A stretch of 64,000 bases of DNA from Mycolicibacter heraklionensis (GTDB taxonomy: Bacteria; Actinomycetota; Actinomycetes; Mycobacteriales; Mycobacteriaceae): assembly GCF_019645815.1 (NCBI RefSeq), contig NZ_CP080997.1:2608880-2672879 (forward strand), given 5' to 3'. Position 1 is the first letter of the stretch; each line of letters starts with the position of its first letter. The notes beneath the pieces are model-generated. The model saw nothing but the letters and a program-made list of their open reading frames with translations, was not told the origin of the DNA and searched no databases. Below, in pieces: positions 47,306 to 55,752 of this stretch. Both the position numbers and the translations under genes were made by a program.

Positions 47306-50300
47306 CTAGATCCCGTCCCATCCGGCCGGAGCCGATTCCACGCTGTCGAACAGCTCATTCAAAACACTGTCGGCCGACTCAGGCAGCTCACCGGTGGTGG
47401 CCGCCGCGTCGCCGCCGACATCGTCCTGCGGCAGCAGCTTGCCGGTCAGGTGCGCCGCCAGTGCCGCAGTCGTCGGGTGGTTCCACAGCATGGTGGCCGA
47501 CAGCTCCATGCCGACCAGCGCTTCGATGTCGCGCCGGACCGCCATCGCCATCACGGAGTTCAGACCGAGTTCGGCGAACGGCCGGTCCAGCTGTAGTTCC
47601 GCCTCCGACATGCGAAGCTCACGCGCGAGAATGCTGCGCAACCCGACTTCCAGCTCGCTCAGTATCTCATCGGCGGGCAGCTGCGCCCAGTCGCGAGCCG
47701 GTCCTGCGTCGCCGGCATCGGCGGCCACCGCGCCCGAGGACGGCAACGGCACCATCACGGCCTGCGCGACGTCATAGTGCTCCACGTGGTCCCAGGCGGC
47801 GAAGGCTTCCGCCGGGGTGATGGGCCGCGAGCCCATCCGCTCGAGTTCGTGCAGCACGACATGTGCCTCGGCCCCGAAGCCCAGGCCCTTCCACGCCACC
47901 CAGTCCAGGCTGACGCTGTGGCAGCCCAGCTGGTGGCGGGCACGGGCCAAGCCGTCCAGGTAGGCGTTCGCGCTCGCGTAGGCACCCTGGCCAGGAACCC
48001 CGAACACCGCCCCGGCGGCTGCGGTCATGAAGAAGAAGTCCAGGCTTCCGGGCGGGAAGAGCTCGTTGAGTACCTGGGCACCTGCGACCTTGGGCCACAG
48101 TGTGTCGCGGAGCCGCTCGGCGTCGACCTCGGTGAGCAGTTGGCCCTCGGTGATACCGGCGGCGTGGATGATGCCGCGGATCGGCGGCGCGCCGGCGGCG
48201 TCGCGCCGGGCCAACAGGTCGGCCACCGCAGGCCGGGACCCGACGTCGAGAGCGGCCACGTCAACAGTGACGCCGCGCCGCTCCAAGGCCCGAATGGCGG
48301 CGATCTTGTTCCGAACGCCGGCCTCGATCTCCTCGGAGTCCCAGTCGCGCCGGGGCGGCAGGGCGCTGCGGCCGGCCAAGACCAGGCGCCGGGCACCGCG
48401 GTCGGCCAGCCATCCGGCCATCAGCAGGCCGAGCGCTCCCATGCCGCCGGTGATGAGGTAGGCGCCGTCGGGCTGGCACACCATCGGCTCGCGCTGCGGC
48501 GGACCGGAGATCGGCGTGAACGCCGGTGTCAAGAACTGCCCGTCCCGCCACACCAGGATGGACTTGGCCGGCGTGCGCAGGACGCCGGACAGCGCCGCAG
48601 CGCATGCGGCTGCATCGGCGGTGTCATCGCTGGGCAGGTCCACCAGCCCACCGCATAGCTGCGGTTGCTCGGCCCGGATCACGCCCGCCAGACCCCACAG
48701 GCAGCTTTGCCGCACCGCAGCGGCGGAGGCGGCCTCGTGGACGCCGTGGGTGATGATCCACAGGGCCGGCGGGTGAGCGTCGCGGTCGGCCAGTGTGGCC
48801 ACCAGGTCGGCCACCTCGCCGGTCAGCCGAGCCGTGCAGTCCAGGTCGGACTCGCCTGCGGGGCCGGGGTCGGCGACGTAGACGACGTTCTGCGCCTCGG
48901 TGATCCCGACACCGTGGTGACCGAGCGCGCTCAGTCTGTCGCGCAGACGGTCGGCGGCAGCACCGCCACCGACCACCGTCAGGCTTCCCGGCTGGCCCGG
49001 GGCTTGCAGTTCGGCATCCCACGGCTGCCAGTCGATCGCGTGGGCAATCGAGCTCGGGTCGTCGGCCGAGGTGGCCGAGCCCAGCGCCGTGTAGCGCAGC
49101 CCGCGGATGTCGACACACCGGGCGCCGTCGGCCGTGGTCACGGCGATGTCGACGATGAGTTCGCCGTCGCCGCCGTCGCGCCGGTGCACAGTGACGCGGG
49201 CCCGGCCGTCGGCGGGCGCGTCTCCGAAACGGACATCGTCGACCGCCGCCGGCACCATCAGCTCCGGGTTGGCGTTGTCGACCAGGCGGGCAACGTGCAG
49301 CGCGGCGTCGAGCAGCGCGGCCGTGCCGGACTGGGCGGATGCGACGTCGGCACGCAATTCCGTCGCGCCGGCCCGGCCCGATGTCAGCGACCACTCGAAT
49401 GGGCGGCCCTCACTGCCCCAGGTGAGCCACAGCGCGGTCACCGCGTCGTCATCGAAGGAGGTTCCGCCGGGGTCATTGGTAAGTGTGGAATCAGCAGCGG
49501 GCCAACCGGATTCGTTGAGTGGCGTGATCCGGGCGCTGAGGTGTTTGACCCAGCGGGCGGCCGGGTCGTCGGTCACCGATTTCGACGACACCGTCACCGA
49601 GTCGGCGTCGGCGACCACCTGGATGGTCCGCGGCCGGTCAACGATGATCGGGTGTTCGAAACGGATGTCGCTGACCGCCGAATGCCCGCTGACCTCGAGC
49701 GCGGCGTCCGACAGGGTTTGCAGCAGCACCGACGCCGGGACCAGCTCCACCCCGTTGTTGCGGTGGCTGCCGGGGTAAGGCTTGGTCTCCGGCGACAGCC
49801 GGGCTTGCCACAGGTGGAGGGCCGGTGTACTGCCGACCTTGATGTGGGTGCCCAGCAGCAGGCCCGGTCGGGGCGCGGATTCTGCTGCGGTGATGGAACT
49901 TTCGACCATAAGCCAGTGGTGGGTGTGTCGCCACGGGGTGGTCGGCAGTACCGGGTAGGGCCCCGACGGGTGCGGCAGCTCACGAGGGCTCACCGGATGC
50001 GCACCGTTGAGATGCTGGTGGAAGGCGACGGTGTCATCACCGTCGCGCACCAAAGTGGCGACGCTGCAGTGCGGCACCCCTTCCAGGATCTCGTCGATGG
50101 TGTGGGTCAGGATCGGGTGCGGGCTGATCTCGATGAATGTGCCGTACTTGTCGCCTGCGGCGGCAACCGCCTGGTTCACCCGGGCCGGCTGGCGCACATT
50201 GTCGGCCCAGTAGCCGGCGTCGAGCACCGGCGTGGGCCCGAGCGGATCCACCACGGTGGACAGGAACGGGATTTGTGGCATTTGGGGGGTGAGGTCGGCC

Positions 50301-52633
50301 AGTTCGGCGCGCAGTTCATCAAGGATCGGATCCATGAACGCGGTATGGGAGGCCACTTCCATGTTCACCCGCCGGGCAAACCGCTCACTCGCAGCCACCG
50401 CAGCGATCACCGCATCCACATCCGCCGGCGCACCCGCCACCACCGTCTGCCGCGGCGACAAATACCCCGCCACCTCAACACCGGGATACCCCGCCAACAA
50501 CTCCTGCGTCGCCGCGGCATCCAACTCCAACAACGCCACCGCACCCTGACCGGCCTGGCGCGACATCAACGCCGACCGCACCCCGATCACCTGCAAACCC
50601 TGCTCCAAAGTCAGCGCCCCGGCCACCACCGCCGCAGACACCTCCCCCATCGAATGCCCAATCACCGCATCCGGAACCACCCCATAAGAACGCCACAACG
50701 CCGCCAACGCCAACTGCAACCCCATGATCACCGGCTGCACCTGCGCATCACCGGAAATCTCACGACCCTGCTCAATCACCTCACGCAGCGAAAAACCCAC
50801 CTGCCGAACAAAAACCGGCTCCAACTCATCAACAGCCGCAGCAAACACCGGCTCATCGGCCAACAACCGACGACCCATCCCCACCCAATGCGAACCCTGA
50901 CCCGAAAACACAAAGACAGTGCCTGGACCGGGCAGCACCGCAGCGGGTTCCACCACGCCTGGTGCGGATTCACCGGCGGCCAGTGCCGTGAGCCCCGCAA
51001 GGGCCTGCTCGCGATCGCGGGCGGCGACGGTGGCGAACTTCTGATGGCGGGTGCGGTGATGGTTGAGCGCATGGGCGATGTCGGGCAGCGCGACGTCGGC
51101 GCCGTCGGTGGCCATCCACTGTGCGAGCACCCCGGCGGTGGCCGCGATGCGCTCCGGCGACTTCCCCGACACCACCAACGTGCTCACCGGCACCGCCGGA
51201 GCCGCCGCAGCAACCTCAGCATCTGGGGCCTGCTCCACGATCACATGCGCATTAGTGCCCGACACCCCAAACGAGGACACCCCCGCCCGACGCGGACGCG
51301 ACACCGCCGGCCAATCCATCGCCCGAGCTGCCACCACAAAGTTCCAGGCCCCGACACCGGCGTTGGGTGTCAACTGGGAGAAGTTCAGATGCCGCGGGAT
51401 GAAACCCTGCTGCACCGACAACACCGTCTTGATGAACCCGGCAACACCCGACGCAGACTCCAGATGCCCCAAATTGGTCTTCACCGACCCCAACACCAAC
51501 GGCGCCGAGGAACCCCGCTCACCAAACACCGCCGACAAGGCATCCAACTCAATCGGATCACCCAACGCCGTCCCGGTGCCATGCGCCTCGACATAGTCAA
51601 TATCGGCCGGCTCCAACCGCGCCGACGCCAACGCCGCCCGCACCACCTTCTGCTGCGCCGGACCCGACGGCACCGTCTGACCCGACGACGGCCCATCCTG
51701 ATTCACCGCCGAACCCCGCACCACCGCCAAAACCCGGTCACCATCACGCTGCGCATCCGAGAGCCGCTTGAGCACCACCACCCCAGCGCCCTCAGAACGC
51801 ACATAACCATCAGCGGCGGCATCAAAGGTCTTGCACTGCCCATCCGGGGCCAACATCCCCCACCGCGAGGTCGCAATGCTGTTCTGCGGGGTCAACATCA
51901 AATTCACCCCGGCAGCCAACGCCTGATCCGACTCCCGACGCCGCAAACTCGCACACGCCAAATGAATCGTCACCAACGACGACGAACACGCCGTATCCAC
52001 CATCATCGCCGGACCATGCACACCCAAGAAATACGACAACCGCCCCGCCGCAAAATTCGGCGCATTACCGAAGGGGGCATAGGGATCGATTTCTTCGGCG
52101 CGGATATTGCCGACGATATTGAGTGCGTAGTCGTTGGTGGTCATGCCCACGAATACGCCGGTCTGAGTGCCCCGGATCGCCTCCTTGGTGATCCCGGCAT
52201 GCTCCAACGCCTCCCAGGCCACCTCCATCAACAACCGCTGCTGAGGATCCATCGCATCAGCCTCACGCGGCGAATAGCCGAAGAACTCCGCGTCAAACTC
52301 CGCCGGCTGCCACGACGTCAAAAACCCGCCCTCACGAGAACAAATCGTCCCCGGCACCGAATGATCCGACGAAAACAACGCATCGGCATCCCAACGATCC
52401 GCCGGAACCCGAACAATCCCCGAACCCTCATCACACAACAACCGCCACAACGCGGCCGGACCATCCACCCCACCAGGCAGACGACACCCCACACCCACCA
52501 CCGCGATCGGCTCAGTATCCCCCGCCTCAGCAACCGCCAACCGCGCCGTCAAATCATCAATCTTGCGCAGCGCCTCAGCAACAATCGCCCGACGATCCGG
52601 CCCCCCGACCGGCGCAGCACTCTTCTCGCTCAA
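47306..52633 (-). CDS. PKS A: additional type I PKS, KS-AT-DH-KR-ACP, no loading ACP
   Basis: This is a 1775-residue single-module PKS directly downstream of the FAAL gene. KS Cys is near 215, AT GHSMGE near 661. The DH has HRNNGVELVP near 957 and LLDAALH near 1108, both catalytic signatures intact. KR has GGMGALG near 1395, but the catalytic Ser is replaced: FFFMTAAAGAVFG...YASAN, with Ala at the position 13 before Tyr. The ACP has GLNSVMAM near 1692. There is no N-terminal ACP to accept an acyl group from FAAL. Start TTG 52633 uses the copied SD GGGGAGG. Residues 1-790 are nearly identical to PKS C except for two blocks; from about 790 on the proteins are unrelated in detail. Confidence 0.92.
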   Translation of the reverse strand: MSEKSAAPVGGPDRRAIVAEALRKIDDLTARLAVAEAGDTEPIAVVGVGCRLPGGVDGPAALWRLLCDEGSGIVRVPADRWDADALFSSDHSVPGTICSREGGFLTSWQPAEFDAEFFGYSPREADAMDPQQRLLMEVAWEALEHAGITKEAIRGTQTGVFVGMTTNDYALNIVGNIRAEEIDPYAPFGNAPNFAAGRLSYFLGVHGPAMMVDTACSSSLVTIHLACASLRRRESDQALAAGVNLMLTPQNSIATSRWGMLAPDGQCKTFDAAADGYVRSEGAGVVVLKRLSDAQRDGDRVLAVVRGSAVNQDGPSSGQTVPSGPAQQKVVRAALASARLEPADIDYVEAHGTGTALGDPIELDALSAVFGERGSSAPLVLGSVKTNLGHLESASGVAGFIKTVLSVQQGFIPRHLNFSQLTPNAGVGAWNFVVAARAMDWPAVSRPRRAGVSSFGVSGTNAHVIVEQAPDAEVAAAAPAVPVSTLVVSGKSPERIAATAGVLAQWMATDGADVALPDIAHALNHHRTRHQKFATVAARDREQALAGLTALAAGESAPGVVEPAAVLPGPGTVFVFSGQGSHWVGMGRRLLADEPVFAAAVDELEPVFVRQVGFSLREVIEQGREISGDAQVQPVIMGLQLALAALWRSYGVVPDAVIGHSMGEVSAAVVAGALTLEQGLQVIGVRSALMSRQAGQGAVALLELDAAATQELLAGYPGVEVAGYLSPRQTVVAGAPADVDAVIAAVAASERFARRVNMEVASHTAFMDPILDELRAELADLTPQMPQIPFLSTVVDPLGPTPVLDAGYWADNVRQPARVNQAVAAAGDKYGTFIEISPHPILTHTIDEILEGVPHCSVATLVRDGDDTVAFHQHLNGAHPVSPRELPHPSGPYPVLPTTPWRHTHHWLMVESSITAAESAPRPGLLLGTHIKVGSTPALHLWQARLSPETKPYPGSHRNNGVELVPASVLLQTLSDAALEVSGHSAVSDIRFEHPIIVDRPRTIQVVADADSVTVSSKSVTDDPAARWVKHLSARITPLNESGWPAADSTLTNDPGGTSFDDDAVTALWLTWGSEGRPFEWSLTSGRAGATELRADVASAQSGTAALLDAALHVARLVDNANPELMVPAAVDDVRFGDAPADGRARVTVHRRDGGDGELIVDIAVTTADGARCVDIRGLRYTALGSATSADDPSSIAHAIDWQPWDAELQAPGQPGSLTVVGGGAAADRLRDRLSALGHHGVGITEAQNVVYVADPGPAGESDLDCTARLTGEVADLVATLADRDAHPPALWIITHGVHEAASAAAVRQSCLWGLAGVIRAEQPQLCGGLVDLPSDDTADAAACAAALSGVLRTPAKSILVWRDGQFLTPAFTPISGPPQREPMVCQPDGAYLITGGMGALGLLMAGWLADRGARRLVLAGRSALPPRRDWDSEEIEAGVRNKIAAIRALERRGVTVDVAALDVGSRPAVADLLARRDAAGAPPIRGIIHAAGITEGQLLTEVDAERLRDTLWPKVAGAQVLNELFPPGSLDFFFMTAAAGAVFGVPGQGAYASANAYLDGLARARHQLGCHSVSLDWVAWKGLGFGAEAHVVLHELERMGSRPITPAEAFAAWDHVEHYDVAQAVMVPLPSSGAVAADAGDAGPARDWAQLPADEILSELEVGLRSILARELRMSEAELQLDRPFAELGLNSVMAMAVRRDIEALVGMELSATMLWNHPTTAALAAHLTGKLLPQDDVGGDAAATTGELPESADSVLNELFDSVESAPAGWDGI

Positions 52634-52671
52634 CTCAACCTCCCCGAGAGCCGCGCGAGCAGCTCGTCATC
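50264..52671 (-). repeat. Duplicated KS-AT block, copy in PKS A
   Basis: This is the counterpart of 40139-42546. The near-identical tracts are 52157-52671, 51116-52060 and 50264-50917, with divergent blocks 52061-52156 and 50918-51115. Homology ends 2 bp before the FAAL stop codon, so the junction coincides with the gene boundary. Confidence 0.93.
52630..52671 (-). pseudogene. 13-codon relic of a PKS B-type 3' end
   Basis: Between the FAAL stop and PKS A, one frame reads DDELLARLSGRLS and stop, corresponding to [13 protein letters not shown] at the true end of PKS B (42546-42505). It has no start of its own. It carries the SD that drives the TTG start of PKS A. It marks the upstream edge of the block copied from a PKS B/PKS C junction. 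Confidence 0.85.
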
Positions 52672-52673
52672 TG

Positions 52674-54431
52674 TCATACAGACCGAGCAGTAGCATCCAG
52701 TCGGTCGAACCCATCACGCTGGTAGATCTCTACGCAGCTGGAGCGGCGGATCTTGCCGCTGGTAGTGATCGGGATGGCACCCGGAGACACCAGGACCAGG
52801 TCGCCGCTCACCAGGCCGTGCGCCTTGGACAGCGCGGCCGTCACCTTGCGACGTACCTCGGTCAGCCTGTCCAGGATCTCCTCATCGGAACCCCCCTTGT
52901 TTTTGAACTCCGCGATCGTAACAAGCTGCTCGGACTGGCTGTTCGGGATGGAGACCGCGGCGACACGCCCACCGGTGATCTCCTGAACGGTGGCCTCGAT
53001 GTCGTCCGGGTAGTGGTTACGCCCGTCGACGATCAGCAGGTCCTTGATCCGGCCGACGATGTAGAGCTCGCCACCGGAGATGACACCGAGGTCGCCGGTC
53101 ATGAGCCAGGGCCCCTGCGGCGTCCCCGGCGTCGGGTCGACGAGCTTGCCGCCGAAGGTAGCCTCGGTGGCCTGCTGGTTGTGCCAGTAGCCCGCCGCGA
53201 CGTTGGGGCCGTGCGTCCAGATCTCGCCGACTTTGCCTTCCGGGTTTTCGGTCTGGGTTTCGGGGTCCACGATACGCACGGTGCAGGCTCGGGGCACACC
53301 GCAGCTGACCAGCTCGACGCCACCCTCGGCACCACTCGGCTCGGCCGTACCGGCGGCCAGCTTGGTGTAGTCGAACCGCGCGGTCGGCGGCGGGGTGCCG
53401 GGTGTGTTCGACGTCAAGTAAACGCTGGCCTCGGCCAGCCCGTAGCCGGGGCGCAGGGCTGCCGGGTTCACGTCGAACTTCCTGAATCGGTCGACGAAGC
53501 GTCGCAGCGTCGCGGCGTGGATCCGCTCCGCACCGAGACAGAAGGTGTGCACGTTGGCCAAGGTGAGCCCGGCCATGTCCTCGTCGGAGGTCCGCCGCAC
53601 GGCCAGCTCGTAGGCGAAGTTCGGCCCACCGGTGAAACCGATGGGAGCCTTGGCGAGCTCTTGCATCCAGCGGGCAGGCTTCGCCAGGAACGCCATCGGG
53701 CTCATGTGCACCGTGGGCACGCCCAGGACCAGAGGGTAGATGACGGTGCCGAGCAGGCCCAGGTCGTGGTAGAAGGGCATCCACGACACCAGGTTGAGCC
53801 CTTCCGGCGCATTTCCGCCGGTCAGCGCGAAGGTGTCGTCAGCCATCTGCCGCATGTTCGACACGGCGTTGGTGTGGGTGACCATGACGCCGGCCGGGGT
53901 CCGGGTCGAACCGGACGTGTACTGCAGGAAGGCGACCTTGGTCTGGGCGGTCGCGTTGGGTGCCGCCAACGGCTCGGAGTCCAGATCCAGGGCGTCGACC
54001 TCGATCACCACCGGCGCCTTGCCGCCCAGTCCCTTGATCGAGCTGGCGATGTCACCGACGGCCGCGGAGGTCGTCAGGATTGCGGCCGGAGAGCTGTCCC
54101 GTAGTGCCGCCGACACGCGCTCGTCGTGCACACCGAACATCGGCACTGGCAGCGGGACGGCAATCATGCCCGCCTCCAGAGCTCCGTAGAACCCGACGAT
54201 GTACTCCAGGCTCTGCGGGGCCAGGATGGCCACCCGGTCTCCCGGAGAGGCGCAGGTCGCCAACTCTGCCGCCACTACCCGCACGCGGTTGCGCAGCTGC
54301 GACCAGGTCACGGTCTCGCGGTAGCCGGCGGGGTCGACGTCGTAGTCGATGAAGGTGTAGGCAGGCTCGTCCGGCTTGTCCCGTTCCAGGTTCGCCAACA
54401 GGGTCGGGATGTGCGTTTCAGTTACCGACAT
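52674..54431 (-). CDS. fadD26: FadD26-like fatty-acyl-AMP ligase (FAAL)
   Basis: This is a 585-residue adenylate-forming enzyme. The P-loop YTSGSTRTPAG near residue 175, SPMAFLAKPARWM, GYGLAEAS, TGDLGVISGGELYIVGRIKDL and the end PITTSGKIRRS all match FadD26. FAALs activate long-chain fatty acids as acyl-adenylates and transfer them to a PKS ACP, rather than to CoA. In PDIM synthesis the acceptor is the N-terminal ACP of PpsA. Here the gene immediately downstream (PKS A) has no such ACP, and the next (PKS B) does. ATG 54431 has SD AAGGAGAAG. This is the first gene of the PKS operon, which has its own 566-bp upstream region. Confidence 0.93.
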   Translation of the reverse strand: MSVTETHIPTLLANLERDKPDEPAYTFIDYDVDPAGYRETVTWSQLRNRVRVVAAELATCASPGDRVAILAPQSLEYIVGFYGALEAGMIAVPLPVPMFGVHDERVSAALRDSSPAAILTTSAAVGDIASSIKGLGGKAPVVIEVDALDLDSEPLAAPNATAQTKVAFLQYTSGSTRTPAGVMVTHTNAVSNMRQMADDTFALTGGNAPEGLNLVSWMPFYHDLGLLGTVIYPLVLGVPTVHMSPMAFLAKPARWMQELAKAPIGFTGGPNFAYELAVRRTSDEDMAGLTLANVHTFCLGAERIHAATLRRFVDRFRKFDVNPAALRPGYGLAEASVYLTSNTPGTPPPTARFDYTKLAAGTAEPSGAEGGVELVSCGVPRACTVRIVDPETQTENPEGKVGEIWTHGPNVAAGYWHNQQATEATFGGKLVDPTPGTPQGPWLMTGDLGVISGGELYIVGRIKDLLIVDGRNHYPDDIEATVQEITGGRVAAVSIPNSQSEQLVTIAEFKNKGGSDEEILDRLTEVRRKVTAALSKAHGLVSGDLVLVSPGAIPITTSGKIRRSSCVEIYQRDGFDRLDATARSV

Positions 54432-54997
54432 TGCGTTGTCTTCTCCTTATGCTGTCAGGTCCGTGGACCTCACCTGCTGAGTACTTCGGCCCCGTCGAGA
54501 GTCGTTGCACTTGCTGTTCGAGCTGACGGTTTCGCTGCGCAAGGTCCCTGCACAGCGGAGGTATGCAATTGGATTAGCGACATTTGGGATGGATCCCCCC
54601 GCGGGATGAGATCTGGCGGGCATCCCTAGCGGAGTTGCTCAGCTGGATACGTCAGCCTCAGCGCAGGTCGGTTGCTCGCCGTGCCGGGTGGAGACGGGGG
54701 CGGGGAGCTCCGAGCGCCGAGATCGCCCGGCCGACACGGCCGGTGCGGATGATTCGACCAACGACACGGGTACCCCTTCTGGATGTTTGGAACCTGCGCT
54801 AAAACTCCTTGGACCCCGACATCCCAGGCGTTTCCCTCCCGCGGAGGCTACCACGGACGCGCTGCTGACAGGCAATTTATGGCCCGCGTACAGCGCAAAC
54901 GCAGCAGATCCGCCATAGTAGCGGAGAAGTCATTTGCGCGCATCACGAGTAACTTCGGCACCAAGTGCCTATTCACATTCCGGGCCGGGCTGGACGG
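54432..54997 (-). promoter_or_regulatory. 566-bp upstream region of the fadD26-PKS operon
   Basis: There is no supported gene between the tesA stop and the fadD26 start. Small open frames here lack SD sites and family resemblance. The middle part is less GC-rich than the genes, and a repeated gggatg/catccc pairing near 54587-54635 could form a weak hairpin. The operon promoter presumably lies here; I cannot pinpoint it. Confidence 0.45.
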
Positions 54998-55714
54998 TCA
55001 GCCCTGGCAGTACTGCGCGATCTTCTTTTCGATATCGCCGACCAGTTCCGGCAGGTGTTCGGTGAGGTAGAAGTGGTGACCGGGTGCGGTGAACACCCGC
55101 GCGCTGAATTCGGCGGTGGTGCGCTCCGCCCAGGGCCCCACCTTTTCTTCGGTGGCGACGTCATCTTCGTCACCATGGAACGCAAAGATCGGACAGGACA
55201 CCTTTGCCTCGGGCGGGCAGTCATAGTTCGCGATGGCTTTCAGGCCGCGCAGGGTCGGGAGAATCTTGGCCGCGAACTCCTCGTTCTCCAAGAATTCGGG
55301 ATTGACTCCCGTCATGGTGCTGACGGCCTCCAGCAGGCCGCGGTCGGACTCGGGGATGTTGTCGTAGCCGGCTCGTCCCGGTGCGCCGGCCGCGGACACG
55401 AACAGCGCGGCGATCCGGTGGCCGTCGGCCTCGAATCGGCGCGCCACTTCGAACGCCAACAGCGCACCCATGCTGTGTCCGAAGAAGACGACCGGCCCGT
55501 CGGACGGGGCCGGCGGCGCGACTGTCTTGCAGACCTGGTCGGCGAGGTCTTCGATGCTGGTGAAGGCGCCGAGGTCGTGGGTTCCGCCCTTGCCCGGGTA
55601 CTGAACTCCGATGCGCTTGACATCAGTGGTGAAGGTCTTGGAGAACGGAACGTAGTACTGCGGCGATCCGCCGGCATGCGGGAAGATGTAGAGCTTCGGC
55701 GTACGGTCAGTCAC
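54998..55714 (-). CDS. tesA: TesA-like type II thioesterase
   Basis: This is a 238-residue alpha/beta hydrolase. It has the N-terminal LYIFPHAGGSPQYY, nucleophile motif GHSMGALLAFEVARR near residue 91, and late GHHFYLTEH with the catalytic His. M. tuberculosis TesA (261 residues) sits just upstream of fadD26 and works with PpsE in PDIM release or editing. The same position here supports an equivalent role. The GTG 55714 start has no strong SD but a TAGGGT box 6 nt upstream, suggesting a leaderless mRNA. It is 38 bp downstream of lipL on the same strand. Confidence 0.92.
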   Translation of the reverse strand: MTDRTPKLYIFPHAGGSPQYYVPFSKTFTTDVKRIGVQYPGKGGTHDLGAFTSIEDLADQVCKTVAPPAPSDGPVVFFGHSMGALLAFEVARRFEADGHRIAALFVSAAGAPGRAGYDNIPESDRGLLEAVSTMTGVNPEFLENEEFAAKILPTLRGLKAIANYDCPPEAKVSCPIFAFHGDEDDVATEEKVGPWAERTTAEFSARVFTAPGHHFYLTEHLPELVGDIEKKIAQYCQG

Positions 55715-55720
55715 TCGGCA

Positions 55721-55726
55721 ACCCTA
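55721..55726 (-). promoter_or_regulatory. Candidate -10 box for leaderless tesA
   Basis: TAGGGT on the minus strand ends 6 nt before the GTG of tesA and fits TANNNT. The same bases also contain AGGG, a weak SD, so leadered initiation from read-through of lipL remains possible. Confidence 0.4.
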
Positions 55727-55752
55727 CCGGCGGCACCGGGACCCACGGACCA

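Noticed and set aside
40139..52671. Duplicated PKS blocks as a transposon or IS
   Set aside because: There is no transposase, terminal inverted repeat or target duplication; block edges follow gene and domain borders, fitting recombination.
48665..52693. Long plus-strand open frame (1342 codons) opposite PKS A, and a similar one at 39302-42562
   Set aside because: Both are antisense to clear PKS genes; the Arg/His/Pro-rich product reflects the G/T-rich codons of the duplicated block.
54432..54997. Small open frames upstream of fadD26
   Set aside because: No SD, no codon bias and no recognisable domain; treated as regulatory DNA.
25936..55714. Plain PDIM locus orthologous to M. tuberculosis fadD26-ppsABCDE
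   Set aside because: Domain content and order differ: additional PKS before the PpsA-like gene, no ER, PKS C with dead DH, no drrABC, mas or mmpL7.
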